DNA from: Flavobacterium flevense
GTDB lineage: Bacteria > Bacteroidota > Bacteroidia > Flavobacteriales > Flavobacteriaceae
DNA: 64,000 nt
NCBI RefSeq assembly: GCF_900142775.1
Contig: NZ_FRCC01000004.1
Span: forward strand, 62,001-126,000
Direction: 5' to 3'
Both the position numbers and the translations under genes were made by a program. Shown here piece after piece: positions 1-12,231 of the stretch. Positions within the stretch are counted from its first letter, which is position 1. Each line of letters begins with the position of its first letter. The notes beneath the pieces were generated by a model. It had not been told where the DNA came from. It worked only from the letters and a program-made list of their open reading frames with translations, and searched no databases.

Positions 1-641
1 TGCTGTGTTCCGGGGGTGGTGGTCGTGGAGATTATGAATTTTTGAAATATTTTACCGAGTTTTGGCCTAGTGATAACACTGAGCCTTTAGAGCGTATATT
101 TTTACAATGGGATTATTCTTATTTTTTTCCTTCTATTGCAACAGATAATCACGTAACCGACTGGGGAAAACAACCGCTAAAATTCCGGGTGGATGTAGCT
201 AGTATGGGTAAATTAGGGTTTGATATTGTAGCCAGTAAATTAGATACAAATGACAAAATATTTTGTAAACAAGCGATCAGCAATTATAACTCCTTCAAAG
301 ATATTGTGTGGCACGGAGATATGTTTCGTTTGGTAAATCCACATGAGAATGATATTGCAGCCTTAATGTATGTTAATGAAAATAAAAGTAAAGCGATTGT
401 TTTTAACTATTTGGTAAACAATAGATTTAGTATTACAGCAACAAAACAGCCAGTAGTTTTAAACGGCTTAGATCCAAAGAAAAAATATGCGGTAAAAGAA
501 ATTAATCTGTATCCGGATATTTCCTCTTCATTAAAAGGAGATAATATCTTTACAGGTGATTTTTTGATGAAAGTAGGCTTTAATCCTCATGTTACTTTAC
601 AAAGGACTAGTGTAGTTCTTGAGATTAGTGAAGTTGAATAA
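1..641 (+). CDS. GH36 alpha-galactosidase, C-terminal part
   Basis: The gene runs in from outside the window; the frame is open from base 3, leaving about 212 residues. It hydrolyses terminal alpha-1,6-galactosides (raffinose-family sugars, galactomannan side chains). The visible part starts with the glycine-rich CSGGGGR loop, then FWPSDNT, the segment where GH36 enzymes place the general acid/base aspartate, then the conserved NHVTDWGKQPLKFR and MGKLGFDI stretches. The last ~90 residues form the small C-terminal beta domain usual in the family. A fructokinase follows 54 bp downstream on the same strand, which would suit galactosyl-sucrose use. The nucleophile and N-terminal domain are not visible. 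Family assignment is secure from these motifs; exact substrate is inferred. Confidence 0.9.
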   Translation, partial: LCSGGGGRGDYEFLKYFTEFWPSDNTEPLERIFLQWDYSYFFPSIATDNHVTDWGKQPLKFRVDVASMGKLGFDIVASKLDTNDKIFCKQAISNYNSFKDIVWHGDMFRLVNPHENDIAALMYVNENKSKAIVFNYLVNNRFSITATKQPVVLNGLDPKKKYAVKEINLYPDISSSLKGDNIFTGDFLMKVGFNPHVTLQRTSVVLEISEVE

Positions 642-695
642 TAAAGTGTAATTTGTATTGTTTGTAGAACAGCTTATGTTCTTAATTTTAAAATT

Positions 696-1610
696 ATGAA
701 AAATAAAAAAGAATTAAAAGCAGTTTGCTTTGGAGAGGTGCTTTGGGATGTTTTCCCTACACACAAAAAAATTGGAGGTGCTCCGCTGAACGTGGCGCTG
801 AGATTAAATTCTTTTGGAATTCAAACCACCATCATAAGCAAGGTAGGACTTGATGAAAACGGTTCGGATATCAAAGAATTTATTGCTGAACAAAATAATG
901 ATATTGATTTTATTCAGGAAGGAGATAATTACAAAACCGGCGTGGTTAATGTCATGATTAACGAAAAAGGTAATGCCTCTTATGACATTATGTATCCTTC
1001 AGCTTGGGATAAAATTCAACTGACTGATGAAATGAAGGAATTAGTTTCAAAAGCAGATGCATTTGTTTTTGGGAGTTTGATTTGTAGAGACGAAGTGTCA
1101 AGAACAACCTTGTATGCTCTGTTAGATGTTGCAAAATATAAAGTTTTGGATGCTAATCTAAGAGCTCCTTATTATACTACCGACGTGCTTATCGAATTAA
1201 TGTCAAAAGCTGATTTTATCAAATTGAATGATGAAGAATTACGAGAAATAAGTCGTGAATTAGATTCTCCATACAATTCTTTTGAGCAAAATATTAAGTT
1301 CATTGCTAAGAAAACAAAGGCTAAACACATTTGTGTGACCAAAGGAGAATTTGGAGCGGTATTGTATTATGATGAAAAGTTCTATTATAACAGTGGTTAC
1401 TTTATAAAAGTTGTAGATACAGTAGGTGCCGGAGATTCTTTTTTAGCGTCATTAACCATGAAATTACTCAAAGGGAAATCCCCTCAAAAAGCATTAAATT
1501 ATGCTTGTGCAGTAGGAGCTTTAATTGCCGGGCAGGAAGGTGCAAACCCTAAGATTTCAGATGTTGAAATTAGAAAATTCATGATGCTTAAAGAACCTAA
1601 AAGTAAATAA
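696..1610 (+). CDS. Fructokinase-type PfkB sugar kinase
   Basis: This 304-residue cytoplasmic kinase of the PfkB/ribokinase family phosphorylates a free sugar, most likely fructose, with ATP. The N-terminal GGAPLNVA substrate signature lies at residues 28-35, and the C-terminal anion-hole motif DTVGAGDSF at 241-249 carries the catalytic base Asp247. The opening CFGEVLWDVFP is typical of bacterial fructokinases and of the Bacteroidota ScrK type. It lies 54 bp after the alpha-galactosidase gene and is closed by a strong terminator, so the two probably form the end of one transcript for raffinose or sucrose catabolism. KDG kinase is an alternative within the same superfamily, but the N-terminal pattern favours fructokinase. 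Confidence 0.85.
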   Translation: MKNKKELKAVCFGEVLWDVFPTHKKIGGAPLNVALRLNSFGIQTTIISKVGLDENGSDIKEFIAEQNNDIDFIQEGDNYKTGVVNVMINEKGNASYDIMYPSAWDKIQLTDEMKELVSKADAFVFGSLICRDEVSRTTLYALLDVAKYKVLDANLRAPYYTTDVLIELMSKADFIKLNDEELREISRELDSPYNSFEQNIKFIAKKTKAKHICVTKGEFGAVLYYDEKFYYNSGYFIKVVDTVGAGDSFLASLTMKLLKGKSPQKALNYACAVGALIAGQEGANPKISDVEIRKFMMLKEPKSK

Positions 1611-1665
1611 ATTTTCATCAGTTCTCTGTTTTTTCAGACCACTGTTAAATGAAAAATAGTCTTAT

Positions 1666-1699
1666 AACCTCGAAACACCATACAGTTTCGAGGTTTTTT
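1666..1699 (+). terminator. Rho-independent terminator after the fructokinase
   Basis: A perfect 11-bp stem (AACCTCGAAAC with GTTTCGAGGTT) closes an 8-nt loop and runs into a T tract. It lies between the fructokinase and the convergent GntR regulator gene and may serve both. Confidence 0.85.
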
Positions 1700-1734
1700 A
1701 ATATAAAGCAATTTCTTTAAAAGGATTTTCTTTT

Positions 1735-2733
1735 TTACAAAGAACCTCTCACAATCAGGCTGCTTTTGTTTTCTATTTGTTCTTTTCTTTGGTTGATAAT
1801 TAATTCGGCCAGTGTGCGTCCCATTTCTTTAAAATCAGTTGAAATAGTGGTAATTCCTTCGGAGACTACTTTTTTTAACGGAGTATCATTATAGGAAATG
1901 ATACCAAAATCTTTCCCAATAACTAATTTTTGCCTTTTCGATTGTTCAATCACATTTACTAAGTGGCGGTCATCAGGAATGATATAAAGGTCACCCGTTT
2001 GAATTTCATGATTCTCAAAATCCGAGCTAATATCATAATGAAATTGATGCTTTTGGCAAAATGCTGTAAATCCTTCTCTCATCCCGATGGGCTGTTTGTA
2101 ACTGGAAAAAATTAAGATAAGTTTTTTGTATTTTTTAATTTTATTTTTTCCCGATTCTAAAGCATTAAAAGTGTCTTTAGCGTGATTTTGATGTACCGAT
2201 GGATAGTTTTTTAATTCTGCATTTGTCTGATCCAGAATCAGTACATCTTCAGGTGGTAGGGTTTTGATTATCGAGGCGGCATGAACCAGATTAGTAGGCA
2301 TGATGATGTATTTCGAATAATTGCCATTATTGTCATGGATGAGTTTTTTAAAAACTTCGGGATTAAAATAATGGAAGAAAATATCTATTTGCGCATTTCT
2401 GTTGATTGTGTCCAGAAACGAATTGTAAAGGTCTTCCTTAAAGGCATTCAATTCATCAAATAATAAAAAAATACGCTGTTCGAAACTAAAGTCTTCACTT
2501 TTTACATAATAGCCTTTGCCTAAAATAGCATAAATAATCCCTCTTTTTTTAAGTTCATCATAAGCCAGTAAAACAGTATCTCTCGAAATCCCGAATTCCA
2601 ACGAAACTTTGTTTACCGAAGGTAGTTTATCACCTCTTTTTAAGCGTTTTTCGGCTATTGATATTTCAATAGACAAAATAATCTGTTTGTATTTTGGTAA
2701 ATTCTGTCTTTTGTTAATAGCTATTATTTTCAT
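1735..2733 (-). CDS. GntR-family regulator with periplasmic-binding-protein-like sensor domain
   Basis: This is a cytoplasmic transcription factor of about 332 residues, taking the ATG at 2733; a longer ORF to 2799 would add 22 residues that do not belong to the GntR fold. Residues ~13-78 form a GntR winged helix (YKQIILSIE, LPSVNKVSLEFGISRDTV, GIIYAILGKGYYV). The rest looks like a LacI/PBP-type ligand-binding domain (ending VIGKDFGIISYNDTPLKK, GRTLAELII). This GntR-LacI chimera is the AraR-type architecture used for sugar-responsive repression. It is transcribed away from the BNR-4/GH2/GH43/uronate gene run, so it is the likely local regulator of that set. The effector sugar is unknown. Confidence 0.85.
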   Translation of the reverse strand: MKIIAINKRQNLPKYKQIILSIEISIAEKRLKRGDKLPSVNKVSLEFGISRDTVLLAYDELKKRGIIYAILGKGYYVKSEDFSFEQRIFLLFDELNAFKEDLYNSFLDTINRNAQIDIFFHYFNPEVFKKLIHDNNGNYSKYIIMPTNLVHAASIIKTLPPEDVLILDQTNAELKNYPSVHQNHAKDTFNALESGKNKIKKYKKLILIFSSYKQPIGMREGFTAFCQKHQFHYDISSDFENHEIQTGDLYIIPDDRHLVNVIEQSKRQKLVIGKDFGIISYNDTPLKKVVSEGITTISTDFKEMGRTLAELIINQRKEQIENKSSLIVRGSL

Positions 2734-3040
2734 AATAAAAATGTAAGGGTATAAATATAATAAATAACTGGTATGTAGTGGTGTGGTTTTATACTCCATT
2801 TTTTTTTAAAATCACATTTTTAACGGATGTGGAGTGAAAATGCTGTTTTTACCGCCCTATCTGGTAGATAAATCTAAAAACTGGTTGGTACTGGTTTGTT
2901 TCTGTACATGTTGTACATATATTTGTTATTTACTCCATAAAAAAAACATTAAAAAAAAATAGATTTGCTATTTTATTATGGTTTTTTGAAAAGCAATTTT
3001 TGTCTGCAATATTAATTTGGGTTTTTATAAAAGAAAAGTG
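2734..3040. promoter_or_regulatory. Divergent control region with palindromic operator candidate
   Basis: This gap of about 300 bp separates the GntR regulator from the glycan genes. It holds a 15-bp palindrome TGTACATGTTGTACA at 2903-2917 (6-bp arms, 3-bp spacer), reminiscent of AraR-type GntR-LacI operators built on TGTAC half-sites. Just upstream, around 2879-2896, ACTGGTT occurs twice 10 bp apart. No clean TAnnTTTG box is evident for the glycan operon; a purine- and T-rich stretch fills 2937-2960. That the palindrome is the target of the adjacent regulator is inferred. Confidence 0.5.
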
Positions 3041-4372
3041 ATGAATGTAAATTTAGGGAATCAATTAAGTAAACAGATTTCAATAGTTAAAAATTTGTTT
3101 TTAATAATGACTTTTTTTTCTGTTGCAGTGAATGCTCAGTTAAAGACTCAAATAAGTGAAATAGGTTTGGGCTGGAGTAATAACTCCGTAAACACGGTGG
3201 TTTTTAGAAATAAGGCGCTTACTACTTTTAAAAATATTCAATTTACGGCTTACTACAATCCCGAAGGGAAAATGGTGCTGGCAAAGCGTAAACTGAATTC
3301 TCAAAAATGGGATGTAGTAATAACTCCTTACAGTGGAAATGTAAAGGATGCACACAACGATATTAGTATTGCAATAGACAGTGACGGTTACCTTCATGTA
3401 AGCTGGGATCATCATAATACCCGTTTGCGATATGCCAGAAGTACAAAACCTTTTAGTTTAGAATTAGGAGGAGAAATGCCCATGACCGGCAAAGATGAGG
3501 ATAAAGTGACTTATCCTGAGTTTCATAATCTGCCTAATGGGAATTTGTTGTTTTGTTACCGTTCCGGTGCTTCCGGAAGAGGGAATATGGTCATGAAATT
3601 ATATGATGTTCCAACTCAGAAATGGACTTCTTTGCAAAATAATTTAATTGATGGCGAAAATCAGCGTTCTGCCTATTGGCAAATTTGCGTAGGCAAAAAA
3701 GGAATTTATATTTCCTGGGTTTGGAGAGAAAGCTGGGATGTTTCCACAAATCATGATATTTGTTATGCCTTTTCGGACGATGATGGAAAAACCTGGCAGA
3801 AGTCAACTGGAGAAAAATACAATTTACCCATCACTGAAAAAACTGCCGAAATTGCCTGGGAAATACCTCAAAACAGTAGTTTAATCAATCAAACCGCAAT
3901 GACTGTAGATGAGGATGGGAATCCGTATATTGCTAATTATTGGGCAGTTAATGGACTGCCTCAGTACAAAATTGTGTATTTGAAAGCGGGAAAATGGCAC
4001 TTAATGGATACTGATTTTCATCAAAATGCATTTACTTTAGGCGGTGGAGGAACTAAAAAAATTCCGATTTCACGTCCTAAGATTGTAGTCAACAAATCTA
4101 TGTTGTATCTCTTATACCGCGATGAAGAAAGGGACAATAAAATAACATTAGCATATACTAATTTGCATAAAAAACAATGGAAATCAGAAGATATTAGCCC
4201 TCTTACGGTAGGACAATGGGAACCTAATCTGGATCAGGAGCTTTGGGCAACGAAAAAACAATTACATATTTTTTCTCAAAATGTAAGTCAGGCAGACGGA
4301 GAAGGCTTAGTTAAAGTAAAACCCCAGCCAGTACAGGTTTTGGAAATAAAAAAATTACCCGTACTGAATTAA
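3041..4372 (+). CDS. BNR-4 family seven-bladed propeller protein, probable glycan-active enzyme
   Basis: This is an exported protein of about 443 residues. The ATG at 3041 is preferred to an upstream TTG because it leads into a signal peptide (hydrophobic LFLIMTFFSVAV, cleavage near NA-Q at ~32-33). BNR-4 hallmarks are present: HNDISIAIDSDG (His105), HVSWDHH (His119, His124, His125), the NLPNGNLLFCYRSGASG blade, and SDDDGKTW. The BNR-4 fold is shared by CAZy families that act at rhamnose-glucuronate linkages (GH145 and PL27 in arabinogalactan; PL24 and PL25 in ulvan). First in a run with GH2, GH43 and glucuronate-catabolic genes, it may remove Rha-GlcA caps. Which CAZy family it belongs to, and whether it is a lyase or a hydrolase, cannot be settled by eye. 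Confidence 0.75.
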   Translation: MNVNLGNQLSKQISIVKNLFLIMTFFSVAVNAQLKTQISEIGLGWSNNSVNTVVFRNKALTTFKNIQFTAYYNPEGKMVLAKRKLNSQKWDVVITPYSGNVKDAHNDISIAIDSDGYLHVSWDHHNTRLRYARSTKPFSLELGGEMPMTGKDEDKVTYPEFHNLPNGNLLFCYRSGASGRGNMVMKLYDVPTQKWTSLQNNLIDGENQRSAYWQICVGKKGIYISWVWRESWDVSTNHDICYAFSDDDGKTWQKSTGEKYNLPITEKTAEIAWEIPQNSSLINQTAMTVDEDGNPYIANYWAVNGLPQYKIVYLKAGKWHLMDTDFHQNAFTLGGGGTKKIPISRPKIVVNKSMLYLLYRDEERDNKITLAYTNLHKKQWKSEDISPLTVGQWEPNLDQELWATKKQLHIFSQNVSQADGEGLVKVKPQPVQVLEIKKLPVLN

Positions 4373-4404
4373 ATTATAAAAAAGCACTAAAAACCACTAA
4401 ATAA

Positions 4405-7539
<3,135 letters not shown>

Positions 7540-7864
7540 TAAAATTTAAGAAGTCAGTTCGAGGTTTAATTTGTTCTAAAAAGATAAATCTTCCAGTTCT
7601 TTGATTGTCCTTAGCTTCCGGAGTCGAGCGTCAAATGTTTGAAGAATACGTAAAAAGAAAAGCTGTTTGAGCGTTAGCGAGTTCTTTTCTTTTAGTATTC
7701 GAAAACTAATTTGACCGATGAGGAAGCGTAAGACTTGAAATCGAAGATTCATGAATACCAAAAAAAACAATAAGAATGCATGAATATTTTTTTGTTTCTT
7801 TTTTGATCAAGCAAAAAAGAAAATTAGTAAACCATAATTCCTTTAACTGATAATATTAAGATAA
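7540..7864. other. 325-bp gap, probable decayed dispersed repeat
   Basis: No credible gene is seen here. A 64-codon minus-strand frame at 7576-7770 has no start context or recognisable protein. The middle (about 7615-7745, with gagcgttagcgag) has a different texture from the flanking AT-rich DNA and resembles a dispersed repeat remnant; this cannot be confirmed inside the window. No clear terminator or TAnnTTTG promoter is present, so read-through from the GH2 gene into the GH43 gene is plausible. Confidence 0.35.
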
Positions 7865-10024
7865 ATGAAACAAATACAATCCGCATTTTTTGCTGCTTCA
7901 ATAAGTTTAATTCTAGTCTTGTTTTCGTCGTGTAGTGTCACTAAAAAAGTTGCTGAAAATAACAGCGCTTACTTATTTGTGTATTTCACAGGAAATGCAA
8001 AAACAGAAGAAGCCATTCGTTTTGGACTAAGCAAAGACGGTTATAATTATTATGCTTTAAATGATAACAAACCCGTTATTGCTTCCGAAACAATTAGCAC
8101 TACTGGAGGCGTTCGTGACCCCCATATTTTAAGAGGTGCTGACGGCGTTTTTTACATGACAGTAACCGATTTACAAACAGCCAATGGTTGGGAAAACCAA
8201 GCTATGGTACTTTTAAAATCGAATGATTTAGTCAATTGGACTGCTGCAAAAGTGGATATTTCAAAAGTTTTTGAGGATTTCAAAGATGTAACCCGTGTGT
8301 GGGCACCACAAACTATTTATGATGCTAAGGCTAAAAAATACATGGTGTACTTCTCGATGTTACAACCCGGCGGAACAGATATTGTGTATTATGCGTATGC
8401 CAATAAGGATTTTACCGCTTTAGAAACGGCACCAAAGCAATTGTTTTTTAGTCCCATAAATCGTTCTTGTATCGATGCTGATATTATAGAAAAAGACGGC
8501 AAATTTCATTTGTTCTTAAAAACAGAAGACACTGCTGATAAAGGAATTAAACTAGCTATTTCGGACAAATTGACTTCAGGCTATGTTTTGCAGGACGGAT
8601 ATGTAGATCAAACCAATGAATCAGTGGAAGGTTCAGGCGTCTTTAAACTAAATAATTCTGATACTTACATTCTGATGTATGATATGTATCGAAAAGGCAA
8701 ATATCAGTTTACTTCTTCAACGGATTTGAAAAATTTTAAAGTAATTGATGAGAATGTTGCTATGGATTTTCATCCAAGGCACGGAACGGTTTTACCAATT
8801 ACTAAAACCGAAGCTGATGCATTAATCAAAGCATATGGCTGGGTTCTAAATGATGGAATTCTAAAATCACAGTCGGAAGCTGTAAAGCAAAATAATGTTA
8901 TCATTGATACTGAAAATAAAAAAATCCTGCTTCCGGTAAAAAACGGAACTGATTTGGCACATTTTGATCCTCAGTTTAAAGGAAATACGGGATTGTCAGT
9001 TAGTCCTTCCAGAGCTCAGGATTTCTCAAAACAAGCTGTAAAATATGATTTTGAGCTGGAAGGTTTGGCAAAAGTATCTTATGATGTCGAAGCGGCGGTT
9101 AGAAATAACCCTTCGCTGACTGGTTATTATGCTGATCCGGAAATTCTGTATTCCAATAAAGACAACCGCTTTCATTTGTATCCTACCAGCGATGGTTTTC
9201 ACGAATGGAGTGGCGATTACTTCAAGAGTTTTTCGTCAACTAACTTAGTGGATTGGGTGGATGATGGCGTATTATTAGATTTGAAAAAAGACGTTTCCTG
9301 GACAGATGTAAAAGCCTGGGCACCTGCAGCAGCCGAGAAAAAAATAAATGGTCAATACAAATATTTCTTTTATTACACTGGCGATGCAAAAATAGGTGTG
9401 GCGACAAGTGATCACCCTCAAGGGCCGTTTACGGATATTGGAAAACCATTAGTAGCTGCAAAACCTAACGGAATTACCAGAGGTCAAATTATTGATCCGG
9501 ATGTATTCACTGACCCTGTTTCGGGAAAAAGCTATTTGTATTATGGAAACGGATTTATGGTGGGAGTCGAATTGAATGATGACATGATTTCGGTGAAAGA
9601 GAATACGTTGACGGTTTTAAAGCCGGATAACACTTTTAGAGAAGGAACAGAAGTTTTTTATCGAAAAGGGAAATATTATTTCTTATGGTCAGAAGATGAT
9701 ACCCGAAGCGAAAATTACAGAGTGCGTTATGCCACTTCGAATGCTCCGTTGGGTGGTTTTAACATCCCTAAAGATAATTTGATATTGGCTAAAGACCCTT
9801 CTCAGGGAATATATGGTACAGGTCATAACTCGGTCATTCAGATTCCTGGAACGGATGAATGGTATATGGTGTATCATCGTTTCACCATTCCAAAAGGAAT
9901 TACAATGGGGCGTGCAGCAGGATACAACAGAGAAGTGTGTATTGACCGACTTTATTTTGATGAACAAGGAAATATCATTGCGGTTAAACCAACATTAGAA
10001 GGAATTCAACCAGTTAAGAAATAA
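7865..10024 (+). CDS. Double-domain GH43 glycosidase lipoprotein
   Basis: This lipoprotein of 719 residues (lipobox VLFSSC, Cys23) joins two five-bladed GH43-type propellers. In the first (~35-330), VRDPHIL carries the base Asp, SCIDADI the pKa-modulating Asp and SVEGSG the acid Glu. The second (~410-715) starts with YADPEIL, has IIDPDVF and then REGTEVFY for the acid. Both triads look intact, so both halves may be active. GH43 enzymes remove arabinose, xylose or galactose; a tandem exo-galactanase/arabinofuranosidase would suit arabinogalactan. Located in the middle of the glycan run, it is probably anchored in the outer membrane or periplasm. Subfamilies cannot be assigned by eye. Confidence 0.85.
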   Translation: MKQIQSAFFAASISLILVLFSSCSVTKKVAENNSAYLFVYFTGNAKTEEAIRFGLSKDGYNYYALNDNKPVIASETISTTGGVRDPHILRGADGVFYMTVTDLQTANGWENQAMVLLKSNDLVNWTAAKVDISKVFEDFKDVTRVWAPQTIYDAKAKKYMVYFSMLQPGGTDIVYYAYANKDFTALETAPKQLFFSPINRSCIDADIIEKDGKFHLFLKTEDTADKGIKLAISDKLTSGYVLQDGYVDQTNESVEGSGVFKLNNSDTYILMYDMYRKGKYQFTSSTDLKNFKVIDENVAMDFHPRHGTVLPITKTEADALIKAYGWVLNDGILKSQSEAVKQNNVIIDTENKKILLPVKNGTDLAHFDPQFKGNTGLSVSPSRAQDFSKQAVKYDFELEGLAKVSYDVEAAVRNNPSLTGYYADPEILYSNKDNRFHLYPTSDGFHEWSGDYFKSFSSTNLVDWVDDGVLLDLKKDVSWTDVKAWAPAAAEKKINGQYKYFFYYTGDAKIGVATSDHPQGPFTDIGKPLVAAKPNGITRGQIIDPDVFTDPVSGKSYLYYGNGFMVGVELNDDMISVKENTLTVLKPDNTFREGTEVFYRKGKYYFLWSEDDTRSENYRVRYATSNAPLGGFNIPKDNLILAKDPSQGIYGTGHNSVIQIPGTDEWYMVYHRFTIPKGITMGRAAGYNREVCIDRLYFDEQGNIIAVKPTLEGIQPVKK

Positions 10025-10047
10025 ATAAAACCATTTTTATGTTTTTA

Positions 10048-10099
10048 ACCATTAAGAAATTAAGTTACATTAAGTCTAATTTCTTAACTTCTTAATGGT
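10048..10099. repeat. Palindromic dispersed repeat, family A, copy 1
   Basis: Arms ACCATTAAGAAATTAAG and CTTAACTTCTTAATGGT (17 bp, one mismatch) surround an 18-bp loop. The same arms recur at 13496-13549 and 39624-39683. In RNA this would form a hairpin between the GH43 and DUF4861 genes. The right arm overlaps an upstream ATG that is therefore unlikely to start the next gene. Confidence 0.85.
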
Positions 10100-10124
10100 G
10101 AAAATAAAAATCAAAAGTAATGAG

Positions 10125-11324
10125 ATGAGAAACGATATTAATTTGTTGAAATGTTTGTTGGTGTTTTTTTCGTTTTCAATTTTGGCTAATGCCCAAAATA
10201 CAGCAGCGAAAATTTCGATAAAGAATAATTTGAATTTTGATCGAAAGGAAATTATGTCTGTTTCAGGAAAGCAACTTTCGAATTTGATAAAAGGAAAAAA
10301 AGAAAAGGAACTTCGAATAAAAAAAGAAGCAACATCTGAATTTATTGTTTTACAATGGATTGATTTCGATCAGGACGGAATTCAGGATGAGTTATTATTT
10401 CAGGCTGAGGTTCCGGCTAAAGCCAAAGTCAATTACCAAGTGGTTTTTGATGGCACCATTCCGTTGACTGAAAGCAAAATCACAACTTATTCGCGTTTTG
10501 TACCGGAACGTACAGATGATTATGCGTGGGAAAATGATAAAGTAGCTTTTAGAACCTATGGTCCGGATGCTCAAAAAAGAACAGAAGAAAAACGTCCTGA
10601 AGGAACACTTAGCAGCGGAATTGATCTTTGGTTAAAAAGAACCGATAAATCCATCATCAATAAATGGTATGGCGAGAACGTAAAAAAATCAGGCTATTAT
10701 CATATCGATCACGGCGAGGGTTATGATCCGTATCATGTGGGTGCGAGCCGCGGTACTGGAGGAACGGGAATTTGGGAGAACAACAATTTAGCTGTTTCTA
10801 AAAACTTTGTCAATTATAAAACCCTTGCAGTTGGACCATTACGTACCGTTTTCGAATTAAATTATGCTTCGTACAGCCCTTATGAAGTCAAGGAAACCAA
10901 AAGGATTTCATTAGATTTAGGTTCGAATTTTTCTAAGTTCGAAATTACAATGGATTCGGATAAAGCAGTTCCTAATATTACAACCGGAATAACTTTGCAT
11001 GATAACAAAGGCGAAGTAAAAATCAATAAAAAAGAAGGTTGGTTTCGTCATGCTGAAAAAATTGATGGCGTTTTTCTGGGCGAAGGAATTGTAATCAATC
11101 CAAAATTGCTTAGTGATGCTTTTCCGAATGTTTCTAAAGAAAAAGATCAAAGTAATTTAGTAGTAATTGGAAAACCAAAAAACAATCAGTTGACTTATTA
11201 TGCCGGTTTTGTGTGGCAAAAGAGTGGACAAATTGCAGGTGAGGCGGATTGGGATACTTTATTACAAAAACAAGCTAAAATGTTAGCTAATCCCCTTAAG
11301 ATAACGATTAAAAAAAATAAATAA
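10125..11324 (+). CDS. DUF4861-family exported protein
   Basis: This is a secreted protein of about 399 residues. The ATG at 10125 is chosen over the one at 10095 because the latter lies inside a dispersed palindrome and would put charged residues before the signal peptide (LLKCLLVFFSFSILANA-Q). It resembles DUF4861 proteins, which recur in Bacteroidota loci for uronate-containing polysaccharides. Visible features are WIDFDQDGIQDELLFQ, a YHIDHGEGYDPYHVGASRGTGG centre and a run of beta-strands in the second half, compatible with a beta-sandwich. No experimentally known activity is assigned here; neighbouring genes suggest a role in processing a uronic-acid glycan. Confidence 0.75.
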   Translation: MRNDINLLKCLLVFFSFSILANAQNTAAKISIKNNLNFDRKEIMSVSGKQLSNLIKGKKEKELRIKKEATSEFIVLQWIDFDQDGIQDELLFQAEVPAKAKVNYQVVFDGTIPLTESKITTYSRFVPERTDDYAWENDKVAFRTYGPDAQKRTEEKRPEGTLSSGIDLWLKRTDKSIINKWYGENVKKSGYYHIDHGEGYDPYHVGASRGTGGTGIWENNNLAVSKNFVNYKTLAVGPLRTVFELNYASYSPYEVKETKRISLDLGSNFSKFEITMDSDKAVPNITTGITLHDNKGEVKINKKEGWFRHAEKIDGVFLGEGIVINPKLLSDAFPNVSKEKDQSNLVVIGKPKNNQLTYYAGFVWQKSGQIAGEADWDTLLQKQAKMLANPLKITIKKNK

Positions 11325-11331
11325 ATCTTTT

Positions 11332-11350
11332 TTTGTAGTTTCGCTACAAA
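11332..11350 (+). other. Small hairpin before the SDR gene
   Basis: TTTGTAG and CTACAAA form a perfect 7-bp stem with a 5-nt loop, 18 bp before the SDR start codon. It lacks a following T tract, so it is more likely an mRNA processing or stability hairpin than a terminator. Confidence 0.4.
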
Positions 11351-11367
11351 CTTTACAAAATACTAGA

Positions 11368-12207
11368 ATGGATATAATTGCAGGACTAAAAGATAAGGTA
11401 GTCGTAATAACAGGAGGTGCCGGAGTACTGGGATCCGGATTTACGAAAGCATTAGTAAAACAAGGAGCTAAGGTTGCAATACTGGGTAGAGACTTAGTAA
11501 AAGCACAAAAATTAGCCGAAGAAATTAATAATGCCGGTGGAAAAGCCTTAGGTGTTTCTGCTGATGTTTGTGATGAAGCGAGCTTAAGAAAAGCACATGC
11601 AGCAATTAATGCCGAATTAGGATTAGTTGATATTCTAATCAACGGAGCAGGAGGAAATCACCCAAAAGGGACTAGTGCTGATGTATCTTTTGACAGAGAA
11701 AATAAAACGGAAGGATTGCAAACTTTCTTTGGTTTAGATACGGAAGGTTTACGTTTTGTATTCGACCTGAATTTTATTGGAACTTTATTACCCACTCAGG
11801 TTTTTGCCGCTGATATGATCGGGAGAGAAGGCTGTAGTATTTTGAATATTTCTTCGGTAAGCGCTTTCCATCCTTTGACAAAAGTGGTTGCTTACAGTGC
11901 TGCTAAAGCGGCTATCAGTAATTTAACCGAATGGTTGTCGGTTTATTTTGCTAAAGAAGGAATTCGGGTAAATGCAATTTCCCCTGGTTTTTTCTTAACC
12001 GAACAAAACAGAACTTTATTGACGAATGAAGACGGTAGTCTGACTGAAAGAGGAAATAAAATCCTTTCGCAAACCCCAATGGGAAGATTTGGTCAGCCTG
12101 AGGATTTAGACAGTACTTTATTATGGCTTTGTAATCCGGATTCTCGTTTTGTAACCGGAATTGTTGTTGCTGTAGATGGAGGATTTTTAGCTTATAGTGG
12201 CGTTTAA
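11368..12207 (+). CDS. SDR oxidoreductase, probable D-mannonate/fructuronate reductase
   Basis: This is a cytoplasmic short-chain dehydrogenase of 279 residues. The cofactor motif TGGAGVLGSG starts at residue 15, the ISSVSAF segment supplies the catalytic Ser, and YSAAK gives Tyr176 and Lys180. It is followed 24 bp later by uxuA. SDR proteins in this position in Bacteroidota are annotated as D-mannonate oxidoreductases, which convert D-fructuronate to D-mannonate in place of the unrelated classical UxuB. The reaction would connect glucuronate released by the upstream glycosidases to mannonate dehydratase. The uronate assignment rests on gene context rather than on a diagnostic residue. Confidence 0.8.
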   Translation: MDIIAGLKDKVVVITGGAGVLGSGFTKALVKQGAKVAILGRDLVKAQKLAEEINNAGGKALGVSADVCDEASLRKAHAAINAELGLVDILINGAGGNHPKGTSADVSFDRENKTEGLQTFFGLDTEGLRFVFDLNFIGTLLPTQVFAADMIGREGCSILNISSVSAFHPLTKVVAYSAAKAAISNLTEWLSVYFAKEGIRVNAISPGFFLTEQNRTLLTNEDGSLTERGNKILSQTPMGRFGQPEDLDSTLLWLCNPDSRFVTGIVVAVDGGFLAYSGV

Positions 12208-12231
12208 TATATTTATAATTTATACAAAATA

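Noticed and set aside
3017..3040. TTG start eight codons upstream for the BNR-4 protein
   Set aside because: Adds charged residues before an already complete signal peptide; ATG at 3041 is more likely.
7576..7770. 64-codon minus-strand frame between GH2 and GH43 genes
   Set aside because: No start signal or domain; the DNA looks like a decayed repeat.
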